This document shows positions 16,558-17,459 of a DNA stretch of 17,459 bases, in pieces. The stretch covers positions 1-17,459 of the forward strand of contig JAISEX010000134.1 in assembly GCA_031263875.1 (NCBI GenBank), in the 5' to 3' direction. The DNA is from Eubacteriales Family XIII. Incertae Sedis bacterium. Its GTDB lineage: Bacteria > Bacillota > Clostridia > Peptostreptococcales > Anaerovoracaceae. The notes below the pieces were generated by a model, which was given only the letters and a program-made list of their open reading frames with translations, was not told where the DNA came from and made no database searches. The position numbers and the translations under genes were made by a program. The first letter of the stretch is position 1; every line of letters begins with the position of its first letter.

Positions 16558-17043
16558 TTACTTGTGATACGATTCGCCGCTGTTTATCTTACCTGCGCGG
16601 TAAATCTGTTCGAGCAGAATGACGCGCATCAGTTGATGCGGGAACGTCATGGGAGAGAATGAGAGCCGGAAATCGGCCGCTTGTAAAACGTCGTCGGACA
16701 GCCCGAGCGAGCCGCCGATAATAAACGCGATGCTGCTCGTGCCGGAGGCCGAAAGCTCGCGTATCCGCCGCGCAAAACGTTCCGACGAAAGACTTTCGCC
16801 GCGTACGTCAAGGGCGATCACATACTGCGGGCCCACCCCGATCTTGCCGAGAATGGCGGCGCCCTCCGCGTTCTTCACGGCTTCCTCGTCCGCGCGTGAC
16901 GCGTTCGCCGGCAGCCGCGCCTCCTTTGCTTCCGTTACCGTGATCTTCGCGTACCGCGAAAGCCGTTTCAGGTATTCCGCCGCCGCGTCCCGCAGATACG
17001 CCTCTTTCAGCGACCCGACGCATATGATGTTTATTTTTAGCAT
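16558..17043 (-). CDS. rlmH: 23S rRNA (pseudouridine1915-N3)-methyltransferase RlmH
   Basis: The 161-residue product is a SPOUT-class methyltransferase that uses S-adenosylmethionine to methylate N3 of pseudouridine 1915 in helix 69 of 23S rRNA on assembled 70S ribosomes. Diagnostic parts are MLKINIICVG at the start, ALDVRGE (77-83), the glycine-rich cofactor knot FIIGGSLGLS (107-116), FSPMTFPHQLMRVILLEQIYRA (129-150, in two overlapping conserved blocks) and the terminal GESYHK. The length matches the family (about 155-160). The ATG at 17043 is preferred over the GTG at 17082, which would add thirteen residues foreign to the family. No Shine-Dalgarno site precedes the ATG. The gene reads into the AT-rich gap before the giant surface gene; no clear terminator is seen after it. 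Confidence 0.95.
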   Translation of the reverse strand: MLKINIICVGSLKEAYLRDAAAEYLKRLSRYAKITVTEAKEARLPANASRADEEAVKNAEGAAILGKIGVGPQYVIALDVRGESLSSERFARRIRELSASGTSSIAFIIGGSLGLSDDVLQAADFRLSFSPMTFPHQLMRVILLEQIYRAGKINSGESYHK

Positions 17044-17049
17044 GTATCT

Positions 17050-17055
17050 ATTATA
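17050..17055 (-). promoter_or_regulatory. -10 box immediately upstream of rlmH
   Basis: The minus strand reads TGTATAATAGATAC directly before the ATG at 17043. The TATAAT ends six bases before the start codon, so transcription would begin at or next to the A of ATG and yield a leaderless or nearly leaderless mRNA. No convincing -35 hexamer is found 16-18 bases further upstream, which leaves the call open. Confidence 0.4.
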
Positions 17056-17156
17056 CACGTTTGCCGTGGGCGCATGGGGCACTCGGGAATGATTTTGTTA
17101 CTCATCGCAGGCCAATTTTGCGCGCGGAGTTCACAAAAAACGATCTCTTATTTTTG

Positions 17157-17222
17157 CGTGCCCCACCGGGCTCTGCCGGGGCTTCGCTGCTCGCTCCGGC
17201 CGCTTCGCGGCTGCTGGCGCAC
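17157..17222. repeat. GC-rich palindromic segment
   Basis: This block contains GCCGC-TTC-GCGGC (a 5-bp hairpin) and alternates motifs such as GCTTCGC and GCTCGC that recur in the repeat block to its right. Its ends, GCGTGCCCC and GGCGCACCCC, look related. It has no credible gene and appears to belong to the same family of intergenic repeats. Confidence 0.4.
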
Positions 17223-17250
17223 CCCTCAGATCCCTTGGCAGAGGTACAGG

Positions 17251-17459
17251 AGCTTCGCCTGTTTTGCGCGGCTTCAGCCGCAGTGCAAAACAGGACAGCG
17301 TAGCGAGGCAACGCCGAGCGGAGGAGAGAGCGCAGCGAACGTTAGCTCCGTCGTACCTCGCACAACGAGGAGCGCAGGGCTTCGCCTGTTTTACGCGGCT
17401 TTAGCCGCAATGTAAAACAGGACAGCGAAACGAGCGCAGCGAGTGGAGGAGTGAGCGCA
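17251..17459. repeat. Intergenic repeat block with two covarying hairpin copies, running off the window
   Basis: Copy A (17258-17294) and copy B (17385-17421) are each 37 nt. Outer arms are CCTGTTTTGC/GCAAAACAGG in A and CCTGTTTTAC/GTAAAACAGG in B; inner arms GCGGC/GCCGC are the same in both. The only arm difference changes a G-C pair into an A-T pair. Both are preceded by GCTTCG and followed by ACAGCG and related Ala/Arg-like purine-rich repeats (GCGAG, GGAGGAG, GAGCGCAGCGA). A smaller hairpin, CCTCG-CACAA-CGAGG, lies between them at 17356-17370. The second copy's tail is cut by the window edge. Confidence 0.75.

Noticed and set aside
16557..16575. The 3' end of rlmH resembles the SCC element attachment site of staphylococci (coding GESYHK then stop).
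   Set aside because: The likeness follows from the conserved C-terminus of RlmH. No ccr recombinase gene and no second copy of the site (TATCACAAGTAA) was found in the window.
17074..17415. A plus-strand frame of 113 codons and a minus-strand frame of 69 codons (17102-17311) in the repeat block.
   Set aside because: Both run through the palindromic repeats and translate them in arbitrary frames; no ribosome site or family resemblance. Such frames are easily mis-annotated as small hypothetical proteins.
17258..17421. Two similar repeats as the start of a CRISPR array.
   Set aside because: Only two copies 127 bases apart, each a long hairpin with shared flanks, and no cas genes; the spacing and structure do not fit CRISPR.

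Overview
The window looks like a piece of a Gram-positive (Bacillota, most likely Clostridia-like) chromosome of moderate GC content. This is inferred from a lipoprotein signal of the PrsA type, a very large secreted surface protein built from CnaB/SpaA-like and SdrD-B-like modules, and the RlmH family member. No rRNA, tRNA, CRISPR array or transposase gene is visible. All four genes I support lie on the minus strand, so the order of reading is right to left: rlmH, giant surface protein, PrsA-like foldase, acyltransferase.

Right end (17044-17459): no gene. It holds a GC-rich, palindrome-rich block with two copies of a 37-nt hairpin whose arms differ by a compensatory base pair, inside a longer repeat that runs off the window. 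Next comes rlmH (16558-17043), a ribosomal RNA methyltransferase whose start codon sits about where transcription from a good -10 box would begin. An AT-rich intergenic stretch of 235 bases carries a near-consensus sigma-A promoter and a leader of about 110 nt with two inverted repeats.

The centre (2505-16322) is one unbroken frame of 4605 codons. In order it encodes a signal peptide, an adhesin-like N-terminal region, about fifteen CnaB/SpaA-like beta-sandwich modules, two DUF11-like segments, seven tandem SdrD-B-like modules with calcium-binding-type loops, one InlB B-repeat (Listeria-Bacteroides repeat), a proline-rich stalk, and three C-terminal membrane segments. I see no LPXTG sorting signal, so the protein appears to be held in the membrane directly.

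The left part carries a PrsA/SurA-like lipoprotein (1300-2373) whose parvulin domain lacks the usual histidines, and a multi-pass acyltransferase-3 family protein (12-1160). The gaps between genes contain long perfect hairpins without strong T-tracts. A reasonable inference is a cell-surface module: a giant stalk-like protein exported by Sec, an extracellular foldase lipoprotein next door that could help it fold, and a membrane acyltransferase that modifies a surface glycan or other envelope molecule. Adjacency alone supports this; no functional link is shown by the sequence.
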